In this document: one piece after another, positions 8,298-16,963 of the stretch | How the letters are laid out: the number at the start of each line of letters is the position of its first letter | Position numbering within the stretch: the stretch's first letter is position 1 | From: Natrialbaceae archaeon | Lineage (GTDB): Archaea > Halobacteriota > Halobacteria > Halobacteriales > Natrialbaceae | Assembly (NCBI GenBank): GCA_003559215.1 | Contig: PWMF01000034.1 | Span: 55,545 to 119,544 of the forward strand | Reading direction: 5' to 3' | DNA: 64,000 nt | Program-made: the position numbers and the translations under genes | The notes under the pieces: model-generated | What the model was told of the DNA's origin: nothing | What the model saw: only the letters and a program-made list of their open reading frames with translations | The model's database searches: none

Positions 8298-10422
8298 GGA
8301 ATCCGAGCCCGTCAAGACGATCTGTCCGTACTGCGGCGTCGGCTGCGGTATCCAGGTCAACCAGGGCGAGGAACCCGGCGACGTACAGTTCATGCCCTGG
8401 GGCGACGCCCCGGTCAACGAGGGACGGATCTGTATCAAGGGCGGCGCGGCGACGGAGGTCGTCGATCACGAGGACCGGCTCACCGAGCCGCTGATCAAGG
8501 AGGACGGCGAGTTCCGCGAAGCCACGTGGGAGGAGGCCTACGACCGCATCGTCGACGAGCTCGAGCGGATCAGCGAGGAGTACGAGCCCGACGCGATGGG
8601 CTTTTTCGGCTCCTCGAAGACGATGAACGAGGAGAACTACCTCCTCCAGAAGCTCGCGCGCCGATACGGCACCAACAACGTCGACAACTGCACGCGGATG
8701 TGCCACGCTTCGACGGTGTGGGCGCTGCGGACGAGCCTCGGTGCCGGCGCGATGACCAACAGCATGGCCGACCTGGAGGAGGCGGCCGACATCTTCTGGA
8801 TCCAGGGGGCCAACCCCGGCGAGCAACACCCGATCGCCAACAGTCAGTACTTCCGCCAGGCCGTCCTCGAGGGGGCGACGGTCATTCAGGTCGACCCCCA
8901 CGCTAACAAGACGACGAAGTCGTTCCAGATCGACGAGACGGACCGCCACCAGCATCTCCAGCTCGAGCCGGGAACCGACATCCCGCTGCTGAACATCGTC
9001 ATCAAGACGATCCTCGAGAACCACGAGGAAGACCCCGACGCGGGCTGGATCGACGAGGAGTTCATCGAGGAGCGAACGGAGGGGTTCGACCACCTCAAGG
9101 AGACTCTCGAGGAGTTCGACAAGGAGGAGGCCGCCGAGCAGTGTGGCGTCCCGCTCGAGGATATCGAGATGGCCGCCGAGAAGTACGCGATGGCGAACAA
9201 CGCGGCCATCTTCACCGGGATGGGGATGAGCCAGCACACCTGCGGCGTCGACAACGTCCAGAACGAGATCAACCTCGCGCTGATCACGGGCAACCTCGGC
9301 AAGCCGGGAACGGGCGTCAACCCGCTGCGGGGACAGAACAACGTCCAGGGGACCTGCGACGTCGGCGCGATGCCGAACGTCCTGCCGGGCTACCAGCTGG
9401 TCGACGACGACGAGGCCCGCCAGTCCGTCGAGGAGGTCTGGGGCTTCGAGGTGCCCGACGAGCCCGGACTGACGAACGTCGAGCTCTCCCACGAGTTCGG
9501 CAACTCGGTGAAGGGGCTGTACGTAATGGGCGAGAACCCGGTCGTGAGCGAACCCGACGCCAACCGGGTTATCGAGCGCATTCAGGACCTCGAGTTCATG
9601 GTCGCTCAGGACATCTTCATGACCGAGACGGCCCAGTACGCCGACGTCGTCCTCCCGGCGACGACCTGGGCCGAGCGCGGCGGCACCGTTACCAACACCG
9701 ATCGGCGGGTCCAGCGGATGCGCGGGGTTGACAAAGTCCACGAGAACACGAAACACGACCTCGAGATCCTCATGGAGGTCGGCAGCCGGCTGTTCAGCGA
9801 GGACGAGTTCCGCTTCGAGGACGAGGAGGCCGTCTTCGAGGAGCTCCGACAGGTCTGTCCGAGCTACTACGGGATGACTTACGACATCCTCGGCGAGGAG
9901 GGGATCCAGTGGCCCTGCTACGAACTCGGCGACGAGGGCGACCGGTACCTCTACGAGGACAGCTTCGACACCGACAACGGTCTCGGGCGGATCGAGGGCG
10001 TCACCCACCAGCCGCCGAAGGAGACCCCCGACGAGGAGTACCCGCTGATCCTGACGACCGCCCGTCTCGAGGAACACTACAACACGGGGACGATGAGCCG
10101 TCGCTCGCCGACGCTGAACCGGCAGACCCCCGAGAACTTCGTCGACGTTCATCCCAACGACGCCGAACGGTACGGGATCGAGGACGGCCAGGACGTCGTG
10201 CTCAAGTCTCGTCGGGGCGAGATCACCGTCGAGGCCCAGGTCACCGACGCGATCAAGGAGGGCTCGGTGTGGACGACGCCACACTTCGCGGCCGCCTCGG
10301 CGAACAAGCTCACTAACGACGTCCTCGACGAACGCGCGAAGATTCCGGAGTACAAGGCCGCCGCCGCCGAAATCGAGATCGGTATCGAGCCGGCCGACTC
10401 GGAGGCCCCGGCCGACGACTGA
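8287..10422 (+). CDS. fdhA: Molybdopterin (bis-MGD) formate dehydrogenase catalytic subunit
   Basis: 711 residues from ATG 8287; an in-frame GTG at 8278 would add MIP. The N-terminal 4Fe-4S motif is CPYCGVGC (Cys13, 16, 20) plus Cys49. NCTRMCHA places Cys139-His140 exactly where FdhF-type enzymes carry Sec/Cys-His at the Mo, so this is the Cys version. Later motifs IQGANPGEQHPI, GNLGKPGTGVNPLRGQNNVQG and the C-terminal molydopterin-dinucleotide domain are typical. There is no Tat signal, so it should be cytoplasmic. No NAD- or ferredoxin-linking subunit and no fdhD lie beside it. It would oxidise formate released by Fhs to CO2. Confidence 0.92.
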   Translation: MATEESEPVKTICPYCGVGCGIQVNQGEEPGDVQFMPWGDAPVNEGRICIKGGAATEVVDHEDRLTEPLIKEDGEFREATWEEAYDRIVDELERISEEYEPDAMGFFGSSKTMNEENYLLQKLARRYGTNNVDNCTRMCHASTVWALRTSLGAGAMTNSMADLEEAADIFWIQGANPGEQHPIANSQYFRQAVLEGATVIQVDPHANKTTKSFQIDETDRHQHLQLEPGTDIPLLNIVIKTILENHEEDPDAGWIDEEFIEERTEGFDHLKETLEEFDKEEAAEQCGVPLEDIEMAAEKYAMANNAAIFTGMGMSQHTCGVDNVQNEINLALITGNLGKPGTGVNPLRGQNNVQGTCDVGAMPNVLPGYQLVDDDEARQSVEEVWGFEVPDEPGLTNVELSHEFGNSVKGLYVMGENPVVSEPDANRVIERIQDLEFMVAQDIFMTETAQYADVVLPATTWAERGGTVTNTDRRVQRMRGVDKVHENTKHDLEILMEVGSRLFSEDEFRFEDEEAVFEELRQVCPSYYGMTYDILGEEGIQWPCYELGDEGDRYLYEDSFDTDNGLGRIEGVTHQPPKETPDEEYPLILTTARLEEHYNTGTMSRRSPTLNRQTPENFVDVHPNDAERYGIEDGQDVVLKSRRGEITVEAQVTDAIKEGSVWTTPHFAAASANKLTNDVLDERAKIPEYKAAAAEIEIGIEPADSEAPADD

Positions 10423-10514
10423 CGGGGTAACCGGTTCGAGGTTCTGTTTCGAGTTCGGGACGCGTCGCTCGAGTCGGCTCCACACGTCCCGTGTTGCATG
10501 GTAACAAAAGCAAG

Positions 10515-10524
10515 GACTATATGA
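10515..10524 (+). promoter_or_regulatory. TATA-type promoter upstream of the Usp gene
   Basis: GACTATATGA lies 42 nt before the Usp ATG at 10566 and is the only AT-rich word in the fdhA-Usp gap. Transcription would start near 10545, giving a short leader. The gap also ends fdhA, so the Usp gene appears to have its own promoter. Confidence 0.45.
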
Positions 10525-10565
10525 GTGACTCTCCATGTTCCGGACGAGCACGAGGACGAGTACTC

Positions 10566-11003
10566 ATGTACGACAACGTTCTGATCGCGACGGACGGTAG
10601 CGACGAGGCCGAGGGTTGCGTCGAACACGGACTCGACATCGCGGAGCGAGTGGGTGCGAAGGTACACGTGCTGTACGTGGTCGAGACTAAGGCGAGCTAC
10701 ATCCTGACGGTCGGTATCTCCGACGACGAGCTTCGATCCTACCGAAAGTACGGTGAGGAGGTCGTCGGCGAGGCGATCGATCGCGTCTCCGAACGCGGTC
10801 TCAGCGGCGAGGGTGTGATCAGAACCGGTCGGCCGGCCGAGGAGATCGTCGAGTACGCCGAGGAGAACGACGTCGACCTCGTTTTGATGGGGAAACAGGG
10901 CCACGGGGCGATCGATAGACACCTCGGGAGCACCGCCGAGAAGGTCATCCGGATGACCGACATGCCGGTGACGGTCGTCGCGGGCTCGCAGTGGACGGGT
11001 TAA
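10566..11003 (+). CDS. Universal stress protein (UspA family)
   Basis: 145 residues starting MYDNVLIATDGSDEAEG; the longer upstream frame is not used because all Usp proteins begin at this strand. It is a single Usp domain. The nucleotide-binding loop MGKQGHGAIDRHLGST is one residue shorter than the usual G-2x-G-9x-G(S/T). It shares the unusual stretch YVVETKASYIL with the Usp at 11584, so the two are probably tandem paralogues. Such proteins act as cytosolic stress or nucleotide sensors. Its position between fdhA and a BCCT transporter suggests osmotic or metabolic stress response, which is inference. Confidence 0.9.
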   Translation: MYDNVLIATDGSDEAEGCVEHGLDIAERVGAKVHVLYVVETKASYILTVGISDDELRSYRKYGEEVVGEAIDRVSERGLSGEGVIRTGRPAEEIVEYAEENDVDLVLMGKQGHGAIDRHLGSTAEKVIRMTDMPVTVVAGSQWTG

Positions 11004-11133
11004 CTCCGACGCGGGAACACCTGCCCCGCGAGCGAGCCGTCCGGCTCCCGCCGACGCCGAGGCGCCTCACCGAGTTCCCGTCCTCGAACCGCCAGTTTTG
11101 AGCCACTTCCGACCGAACCGACGTTTCGAACGC

Positions 11134-11304
11134 ATGCGCTGGACCCCGCGAACGTACCTGCGACTGTTCCTGCTCGGCGGCGGTCTCCTCCTGCTGGGAA
11201 GCGGGCTCCTCGCCGGCGACTTCCTCGAGGTTCTCCTCGGTGCCGCCGCCACAGCTCTGGGCGGGATCGGTCTCGCCGCCGAGTGGCGGGCCGACTCGGA
11301 CTGA
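11134..11304 (+). CDS. Small membrane protein, 56 aa
   Basis: From ATG 11134 it encodes MRWTPRTYLRLFLLGG followed by one long or two short hydrophobic segments (LLLLGSGLLAGDF and VLLGAAATALGGIGL) and an acidic tail ending RADSD. A TTG at 11098 could add 12 residues but is unlikely. The basic N-terminus and acidic tail predict both ends inside as a hairpin, or a single-pass protein. Function unknown. It lies with a second tiny membrane protein between two paralogous Usp genes. Confidence 0.65.
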   Translation: MRWTPRTYLRLFLLGGGLLLLGSGLLAGDFLEVLLGAAATALGGIGLAAEWRADSD

Positions 11305-11341
11305 CGACACGCATAAGTCGCGTCCGGACAGTGCCCTCGGT

Positions 11342-11497
11342 ATGTCCAGATTCGTCGCACTCGCCGCCACCGTCCTCGCGGTAGTACTGGCGGTCGCGAG
11401 CCTCCTGTTGTTGCTGGCGGGTCGACACTTCATCGCCGGAACGCTGTTGACGTTCGTGGCGTTCTCGATCTATCTTCGCGAGATCAACCTCGAGTGA
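11342..11497 (+). CDS. Small membrane protein, 51 aa
   Basis: ATG 11342 starts MSRFVALAATVLAVVLAV and ends FSIYLREINLE. The 51 residues form two hydrophobic helices (residues 4-24 and 28-43) joined by GRHF. It begins 37 nt after the preceding small membrane gene, and an AT-rich word ACGCATAAG precedes it. Haloarchaeal GC-rich third positions support coding. Function unknown. The arrangement Usp - two small membrane proteins - Usp suggests a common stress unit, which is inference. Confidence 0.65.
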   Translation: MSRFVALAATVLAVVLAVASLLLLLAGRHFIAGTLLTFVAFSIYLREINLE

Positions 11498-11583
11498 GCC
11501 GCTCATCGGTCGCCACGCGTCTCCGTCCCCGTTCTCGACCCAAACTATTTGCGCGAGTCCTTCGAAAAGCCGGCAGTAGGAGG

Positions 11584-12006
11584 ATGCTAGACAGGATACT
11601 GATCGCAACGGACGGGAGTCGGAAAGCGACAGCGGCAATCGATCACGGACTGGATCTCGCGGAGACGTTCGGCGCCGAGGTCCACGTGATCTACGTCGTC
11701 GAGACGAAGGCGTCGTACATCCTCAGCATCGGCGCGAGCGAGGAAGGGCTTGAGGAGTACCGACAGTACGGCGAGGAGATCGTCGACGAAGTCGTCGATC
11801 GGGCCGAACGGCGTGGGCTCGACGGAGTCGGCGTGGTGAAATCCGGAAAGGTTGCACGGCAGATCCTCGAGTACGCCGAGACGGCGGAGATCGACACCGT
11901 CGTCATGGCCGAACGCGGCCGGGGAACACTCGAGAAGTACCTCGGCTCCAACGTCGAGAAGGTCGTTCAGCTGTGTCCGCAACCGGTCACCGTCGTCCGC
12001 TCCTGA
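11584..12006 (+). CDS. Universal stress protein (UspA family), paralogue of the Usp at 10566
   Basis: 140 residues starting MLDRILIATDGSRKATAAIDHGLDLAETFGAEVHVIYVVETKAS (shown here only as family orientation up to the first domain half). The loop MAERGRGTLEKYLGSN replaces the first Gly of the canonical nucleotide-binding motif by Ala, so ATP binding may be altered. The core matches the Usp at 10566 over most of its length. A TATA-like AAACTATTT lies at 11542-11550. It is convergent with the BCCT transporter gene. Confidence 0.9.
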   Translation: MLDRILIATDGSRKATAAIDHGLDLAETFGAEVHVIYVVETKASYILSIGASEEGLEEYRQYGEEIVDEVVDRAERRGLDGVGVVKSGKVARQILEYAETAEIDTVVMAERGRGTLEKYLGSNVEKVVQLCPQPVTVVRS

Positions 12007-12099
12007 GACGCCCGAGAGGGAGTTTCACGCGCACTGTGCGTCGTTTTCGGTACAACCCCTCGTCTGGGTTGCACCGGTAACCTGCTTCAGCGGTCCGTC

Positions 12100-13896
12100 T
12101 CAGTCGTCGCCCACGTCGACGATGGTTCCGTCCCTGGTTTTGACGTGCGTGACCAGGTCGCCGGTCTGACTCGTGACGACGATCTCGTCCTCCTCCTCGA
12201 GGTCGTCTATCAGCTCGGCGAACTCGTCGGACTGGAGGGTTCTGTACTCCCGTCTGAGCCCCGTCAGCACGGCGTACATCATGAACAGCAGGATCAACGT
12301 GAACGGGAGCCCGCTGGCGATGGCGGCCGCCTGTAACGCCTCGACGGCGGCGTCACCGCCGGCGATCAGCAGGGTGGCGGCGACCAGCCCCTCCAAGGCG
12401 GCCCAGAACACACGGCCGGCCGGCGGCGTCTCGTGTTTTCCGCCGGTGCTCAGGTGCTCGAGGACGAGCGAGCCCGAGTCCGTGGAGGTCACGAAGAACG
12501 TCGTAACGAGGACGATCGCCAGCATCGAGAGGATCACCGTCCCCGGCATCAGTTCGAACATCGCGAACATCGCGACCTCCTCGCCGACCTCGAAGACGGG
12601 GCCGCTAATCGCGCCCTCGGTCGCCTCGCTCAGCTCGAAGTTGAGCGCGCTTCCGCCCATGGCCGAGAACCAGGCAAAAGAGAAGATGACGGGGATCAGG
12701 AGCACGCCACCGACGAACTCCCTGATGGAACGGCCCTTCGAGATCCGGGCGATGAACATCCCGACGAACGGCGACCAGGAGATCCACCACGCCCAGTAGA
12801 ACACCGTCCAGTCGACGAGGAAGTTCCCCTCTCCCTCGCCGCCCGGCCCGTAGAACTCCGAGCCCTGGAAGTAGTGGTTATCGAAGGTGTTTCCGAAGAA
12901 CGACAGCTCGAAGAAGTTGCCGAGGTAGCCGCCGATCGCCTGTGGGAACGCCCCGAGGATGAACAGCGTCGGTCCGAGGACGAACACCGACCCCAGCAGG
13001 ACGAGCATCAGCGTCAGGTTCAGGTTGCTGAGCCGTCGGATCCCCTTGTCGAGACCGAGGTAGACCGAGATGATCGCCATCCCCGTGACGACCCCGATGA
13101 TGGCGACGACAACCCAGATCGAGTCGGGGACGGCCGGGAACGCGCCGACCTCGTCGCCGACGAACGTTAGCCCCGCGTTGATCTGTAACGCGCCCAATCC
13201 AAGCGAGGTGACGAGGCCGAACAGCGTCGCGAAGATCGTGAAGATGTCGATGACGTGTCCTGGCCAGCCGTAGATCCGGTCACCGAGTACGGGGTAGAAT
13301 ACCGACCGGAAGGTCAGCGGGAGCCCGCGGTTGAACGAGAAGAAGGCGAGTCCGAGCGCGACCAGCGCGTAGATCGCCCACGGGTGAAAGCCCCAGTGAA
13401 ACAGCGACACCGCAAGCGCCACCTCGCCGGCGCCCTCGGTCCCCGCCTCCGCGCCGAGATGCGGGTCGAAGAGGTGAAACACCGGTTCGGCGACGCCGAA
13501 GAACATGAGACCGATCCCCATCCCCGCGCTGAACAGCATCGCGATCCAGGAGATGTCGCTGAACTCCTTCTCACCGTCGACCCCGCCCAGCCGGATCGAG
13601 CCGTACTTGCTGATGGCGAGGTAGATCATGAAGATAATAAACGAGTTCGCCGCCAGGATGAACAGCCAGTCGAAGTAGTCCGAGACCGCAACCCTCGTGT
13701 CCTGATATACCGCCCCGGCCTGGTCCGGGAACGCGAGCGAGAGGATAATAAAGAAGGCGATCAACCCACCCGCGGTGAGAAAGACGGGCGGGTTGATGTC
13801 GAACCCGTACCCCTGCCAGTTCCTGTCACCCGGTTCTCGGTCCGTCTCCGCGTGGAAGAGCTTTTCCTGTATTCCGCGCTTATCTTCGTCTGCCAT
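12100..13896 (-). CDS. BCCT-family transporter (glycine betaine / carnitine / choline type)
   Basis: 598 residues from ATG 13894-13896 (MADEDKRGIQEKLF). Twelve hydrophobic helices are evident. The BCCT hallmarks are present: GMGIGLMFFGVAEP (the Gly-rich Na+/betaine helix) and the aromatic FYWAWWISWSPFVGMFIARIS signature of the substrate site. An acidic cytoplasmic tail of about 40 residues (EEEDEIVV, ending VDVGDD) follows the last helix. It would import a quaternary ammonium solute with Na+. Lying between formate dehydrogenase/Usp genes and the DmdA-like/MetF operon, it is a good candidate supplier of methylated substrates, though osmolyte accumulation alone is also possible. Confidence 0.93.
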   Translation of the reverse strand: MADEDKRGIQEKLFHAETDREPGDRNWQGYGFDINPPVFLTAGGLIAFFIILSLAFPDQAGAVYQDTRVAVSDYFDWLFILAANSFIIFMIYLAISKYGSIRLGGVDGEKEFSDISWIAMLFSAGMGIGLMFFGVAEPVFHLFDPHLGAEAGTEGAGEVALAVSLFHWGFHPWAIYALVALGLAFFSFNRGLPLTFRSVFYPVLGDRIYGWPGHVIDIFTIFATLFGLVTSLGLGALQINAGLTFVGDEVGAFPAVPDSIWVVVAIIGVVTGMAIISVYLGLDKGIRRLSNLNLTLMLVLLGSVFVLGPTLFILGAFPQAIGGYLGNFFELSFFGNTFDNHYFQGSEFYGPGGEGEGNFLVDWTVFYWAWWISWSPFVGMFIARISKGRSIREFVGGVLLIPVIFSFAWFSAMGGSALNFELSEATEGAISGPVFEVGEEVAMFAMFELMPGTVILSMLAIVLVTTFFVTSTDSGSLVLEHLSTGGKHETPPAGRVFWAALEGLVAATLLIAGGDAAVEALQAAAIASGLPFTLILLFMMYAVLTGLRREYRTLQSDEFAELIDDLEEEDEIVVTSQTGDLVTHVKTRDGTIVDVGDD

Positions 13897-14196
13897 AGTT
13901 TTCCTCGATGTTTGTGCTGCCGTGGTTGCGCCGTCCGAACCCGTCAACTGTTTCGAAGCGGTAGTTCGCGACACTCCGCTCGAGCCGATCGACCCGACTC
14001 GCGAGCCCTGACCGCTCGGTCCGCCACTACGGCGTTGCCGTGCGAACATGTCTCGAGTGACATGCGCTACCAATCCATTGTATCGATTCCCTGCTGTTAG
14101 GTATATAGCTTTGGTAACTATCCGTGTAGTTGTCAGAGGATCACACTGTCGGATAGTCCTTTCGACCTGCAACTATCGCGACCGCCAATATGACTG
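13897..14196. promoter_or_regulatory. Upstream region of the BCCT gene
   Basis: 300 nt with no gene. The AT-rich segment about 14085-14145 contains GGTATATAGC at 14099-14108 and could hold a promoter. The BCCT promoter must lie in this region because the zinc-ribbon gene ends at 14197. The reading frame of the transporter stays open upstream to 14172, but that extension has no membrane-protein character and is rejected. Confidence 0.4.
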
Positions 14197-14502
14197 TCAG
14201 AACCGAGCGAATATGAATCCGAGCCGGGATGGTGTGGCGAGAAACGAGATGAAAAATGTTACCACGGCGAGTCCGAACGAGACGGCCGCGAGCCCGGTGA
14301 GAAGCGGTGCCAGTCCGGTCCAGACGGGAATCGAGAGCACGATCGCCGTCATCGAGCAGACGACGATCAACAGGAACCCCATCGAGACGCGTAACCCCAT
14401 CTGACGGGGGTTGAACCCGCATCGGGGACAGCCTTCCTCGCCCCCCTCGAGTTCGCACCCGCATCGGTTACAGTGCGGAACGCCGCCCGTGAACGGAGCC
14501 AT
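14197..14502 (-). CDS. Zinc-ribbon membrane protein, 101 aa
   Basis: Residues 11-29 form a short zinc ribbon (CNRCGCELEGGEEGCPRCGF, two CxxC pairs). Two membrane helices follow, at about 41-63 and 68-90. Many small haloarchaeal proteins combine this ribbon with membrane helices, and their function is unknown. The start MAPFTGGVPHC at 14500-14502 places the ribbon at the N-terminus, as in relatives. It is divergent from the DmdA-like gene across 210 nt. Confidence 0.8.
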   Translation of the reverse strand: MAPFTGGVPHCNRCGCELEGGEEGCPRCGFNPRQMGLRVSMGFLLIVVCSMTAIVLSIPVWTGLAPLLTGLAAVSFGLAVVTFFISFLATPSRLGFIFARF

Positions 14503-14712
14503 GGGTACCGGTCTTCCCGGAGCGATAAAAAGACGCGGCTCCGCACTCGACCGTCGCTCGAGTCCGGCGTCGGGGGCCGACCGGCGTCAATCGGAGCTGG
14601 GACCGCTCCTCGAGGATGATCCACAACAGTCCGGAGCGCTGTAACGTAGAGTTTCCACAGCGGCCGCCTCCGGTGTCGACTCCCACATTTATGTGCTCCC
14701 GAAGATACGTAT
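14503..14712 (+). promoter_or_regulatory. Promoter region of the DmdA-like/metF operon
   Basis: 210-nt divergent spacer. ACATTTATGTG at 14685-14695, with ATACGTATAT just before the ATG, gives a TATA-like element about 20-27 nt upstream of the 14713 start, consistent with a leaderless or short-leader transcript. ACATTTATGT also reads nearly the same on both strands. Confidence 0.4.
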
Positions 14713-16089
14713 ATGGCAATGTCTGACAAGGAAGCAGGACGGACCGAGAATCACCCGAACTACCCAACGGTCGACCAATCCGATCGGACCCTCCCGCGGA
14801 ACCTCCGCCAGTCCGGCGACCCAGGGATCGAGATGCTCGTCTCCACGCGGGTTCGGAAATCACCGTTCTTCCACAAGTCGTTCGTCGAGAACGGCGCCTG
14901 GCGAGCGACGGTGTACAATCGGATCTACCACCCGCGCGGGATGTTGAAACCGGAAGAAGGGGGGATGATGGAGGAGTACGACGCGCTGGTCAACCACGTC
15001 ACCCTTTGGGACGTCGCGGTCGAGCGCCAGATCCGGGTCAAGGGTCCCGACGCGGAGGCGCTCACGAACTACGTCATTACACGGGACGCGACCGAAATCG
15101 AGTCGATGCACGGAAAGTACGTCATTCTCTGTAACGAGGACGGCGGCATCCTGAACGACCCCGTTCTGTTGCGCCCGGCCGAGGACGAGTTTTGGTTCTC
15201 GATTTCGGACTCGACGCTGATGCAGTGGCTTCAGGGGGTCAACGTCGGGAAGAACTTCGACGTCGAGATCGACGAGATCGACGTCGCGCCGATGCAGATC
15301 CAGGGCCCCCGTTCGGTCGACGTGATGGTCGACGTCGTCGGCGAGGAGGTCAAAGAGATCCCCTACTACGGGCTGATGGAGGCCGAGATCGACGGCTGCT
15401 CGGTACTGGTGAGCCAGACCGGCTTCTCCGGCGAGAAGGGGTTCGAGATCTACGTTCGCGACGCGACGAAACACGCCGAGGCAGTCTGGGATCCCGTCCA
15501 CGAGGCCGTCGTCGACCACGGCGGGATGCAGGTCGCCCCGGCCCACCACCGTCGCATCGCCGCCGGTATCCTCTCGTGGGGCCAAGACATGGACCACGAG
15601 ACGTCGCCGTTCCAGGTCAATCTCGCCTACCAGGTTCCCGACGACAAGGAAGCCGACTACATCGGCAAGGAGGAACTCGAGCGCCAGCAGGAACTGATCG
15701 AGGACGGCGAGTACCCGTTCGTCCACAAGATGGTCGGGCTGAAGCTGGCCGGCGAGCCGATCCGGGACTACGCGCCCGACTTCTGGCTCATCTCGGATCC
15801 CGACACCGGCGAGGAGTGTGGCTACGTCACCTCGCCGTGGTACAACCCCGAACTCGAGACGAACCTCGCGCTCGGGTTCGTCCCCGCCGAGAAGCTCGAC
15901 GGTGACGTCAGGGAGGTCTACGACGGCGACATCGAGACCGAGTTCCAAGTTCACCTGCCCGACGAGTACGCCGAGGAGCCCGGCGAGCCGGTGTACGCCA
16001 AGGTCTCGGAGGTGCCGTTCAAACCCTCTGTCAACCCGAGCGCGCGCGAACAGGCGAAGCTGAACGCCCGCGAGGAGGCCTCCGAGTAG
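14713..16089 (+). CDS. DmdA/LigM-like GcvT-family tetrahydrofolate methyltransferase (demethylase)
   Basis: 458 residues. The layout is a GcvT-type fold: an N-terminal extension of about 55 residues, the THF-binding domain at about 60-330, and a C-terminal domain at about 350-440. The stretches RVRKSPFF...ATVYN, LWDVAVERQI, GILNDPVLLR, FWFSISDS, NFDVEIDE and APMQIQGP follow the pattern of the DMSP demethylase DmdA more closely than glycine-cleavage T protein. DmdA and the related LigM/DesA O-demethylases make 5-methyl-THF. The next gene, 3 nt downstream, is a methylene-THF reductase, exactly the enzyme needed to oxidise methyl-THF. Substrate unknown; betaine, DMSP or another methylated compound are candidates. 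Family assignment is firm, DmdA-like subtype is from memory of motifs. Confidence 0.85.
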   Translation: MAMSDKEAGRTENHPNYPTVDQSDRTLPRNLRQSGDPGIEMLVSTRVRKSPFFHKSFVENGAWRATVYNRIYHPRGMLKPEEGGMMEEYDALVNHVTLWDVAVERQIRVKGPDAEALTNYVITRDATEIESMHGKYVILCNEDGGILNDPVLLRPAEDEFWFSISDSTLMQWLQGVNVGKNFDVEIDEIDVAPMQIQGPRSVDVMVDVVGEEVKEIPYYGLMEAEIDGCSVLVSQTGFSGEKGFEIYVRDATKHAEAVWDPVHEAVVDHGGMQVAPAHHRRIAAGILSWGQDMDHETSPFQVNLAYQVPDDKEADYIGKEELERQQELIEDGEYPFVHKMVGLKLAGEPIRDYAPDFWLISDPDTGEECGYVTSPWYNPELETNLALGFVPAEKLDGDVREVYDGDIETEFQVHLPDEYAEEPGEPVYAKVSEVPFKPSVNPSAREQAKLNAREEASE

Positions 16090-16092
16090 GGA

Positions 16093-16959
16093 ATGTCCGG
16101 AGAAATCCAGTCCGTACCGACCGCCGAAGGGATCGTCGAACTGCTCGAGGAGCCACGCTTCGAGCTGATGCCGTTCGAGAGCATCGACGAGCAGCTCGGC
16201 CACCTTCCCGAGGGATCGGAGATCGCCATCACCACCTCCCCGACGCTGGGGCTCGAGGCGACGGTCGAGTGGGCCGAGCGAGCCAGCGAGCGCGGGTACG
16301 AGATCGTCCCCCACGTCGCCGCCCGCTACGTCGAGGACCGAGACCACCTCGAGGAGATCGCCCGCCGGCTCACTGAGGCCGGCGTGACGGATATCTTCGT
16401 CCCGGGCGGGGACCGCGAGGAGCCGGCCGGCGAGTTCGAGTCCGCACTGGAGCTGCTGGTTGCCCTCGAGGAGCTCCCCTACGCGTTCGCGGAGGTCGGG
16501 ATCACGGGCTACCCCGAGGGGCACGCCTTCCTCGACGACGAGACGTTGGCTGAATCGATGGCCGAGAAGGAGCCGTACGCGACGTACGTCGTCACCCAGC
16601 TGTGTTACGACCCCGACGCGATCATCGCGTGGGTCGAGGAGATCCGCGATCGCGGGGTCGAGCTCCCCGTCGAGGTCGGTATCCCGGGCGTGATGAAGTA
16701 CCAGCGGCTGCTGGGCATCTCGCAGAAGGTCGGCGTCGGCGACTCCGTCCGATTCTTAAAAAAGACCAGCGGGATCGTCGGCTTCGTCCGCCAGCTCGTC
16801 GGCTCCAGGGGGACCTACTCGCCCGACACCCTGCTCGAGGGACTCGCGCCGTACGCAACCGATCCCCGGTACGACATCCGGGGCGTCCACATCTACGCGT
16901 TCAACCAGGCGTCCGATCTCGAGTCCTGGCGGGCCGAGACGCTCGAGAAGCACCGCTGA
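16093..16959 (+). CDS. metF: 5,10-methylenetetrahydrofolate reductase (MetF-like)
   Basis: 288 residues, the bacterial MetF size, predicted FAD-binding TIM barrel. Family motifs are VGITGYPEGH (residues about 135-144), VTQLCYDPDAI and VEVGIPGVM. Only 3 nt separate it from the DmdA-like gene, so the two are co-transcribed. Normally it reduces methylene-THF to methyl-THF. Paired with a demethylase it would run the other way, as proposed for MetF next to LigM in sphingomonads. The 3' end is 4 nt from the stop of the convergent serine acetyltransferase gene. Electron acceptor not evident. Confidence 0.9.
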   Translation: MSGEIQSVPTAEGIVELLEEPRFELMPFESIDEQLGHLPEGSEIAITTSPTLGLEATVEWAERASERGYEIVPHVAARYVEDRDHLEEIARRLTEAGVTDIFVPGGDREEPAGEFESALELLVALEELPYAFAEVGITGYPEGHAFLDDETLAESMAEKEPYATYVVTQLCYDPDAIIAWVEEIRDRGVELPVEVGIPGVMKYQRLLGISQKVGVGDSVRFLKKTSGIVGFVRQLVGSRGTYSPDTLLEGLAPYATDPRYDIRGVHIYAFNQASDLESWRAETLEKHR

Positions 16960-16963
16960 CAGC

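Noticed and set aside
8257..10551. 764-codon minus-strand frame over fdhA
   Set aside because: It mirrors a clear formate dehydrogenase; composition (His/Arg/Val repeats) is that of a shadow.
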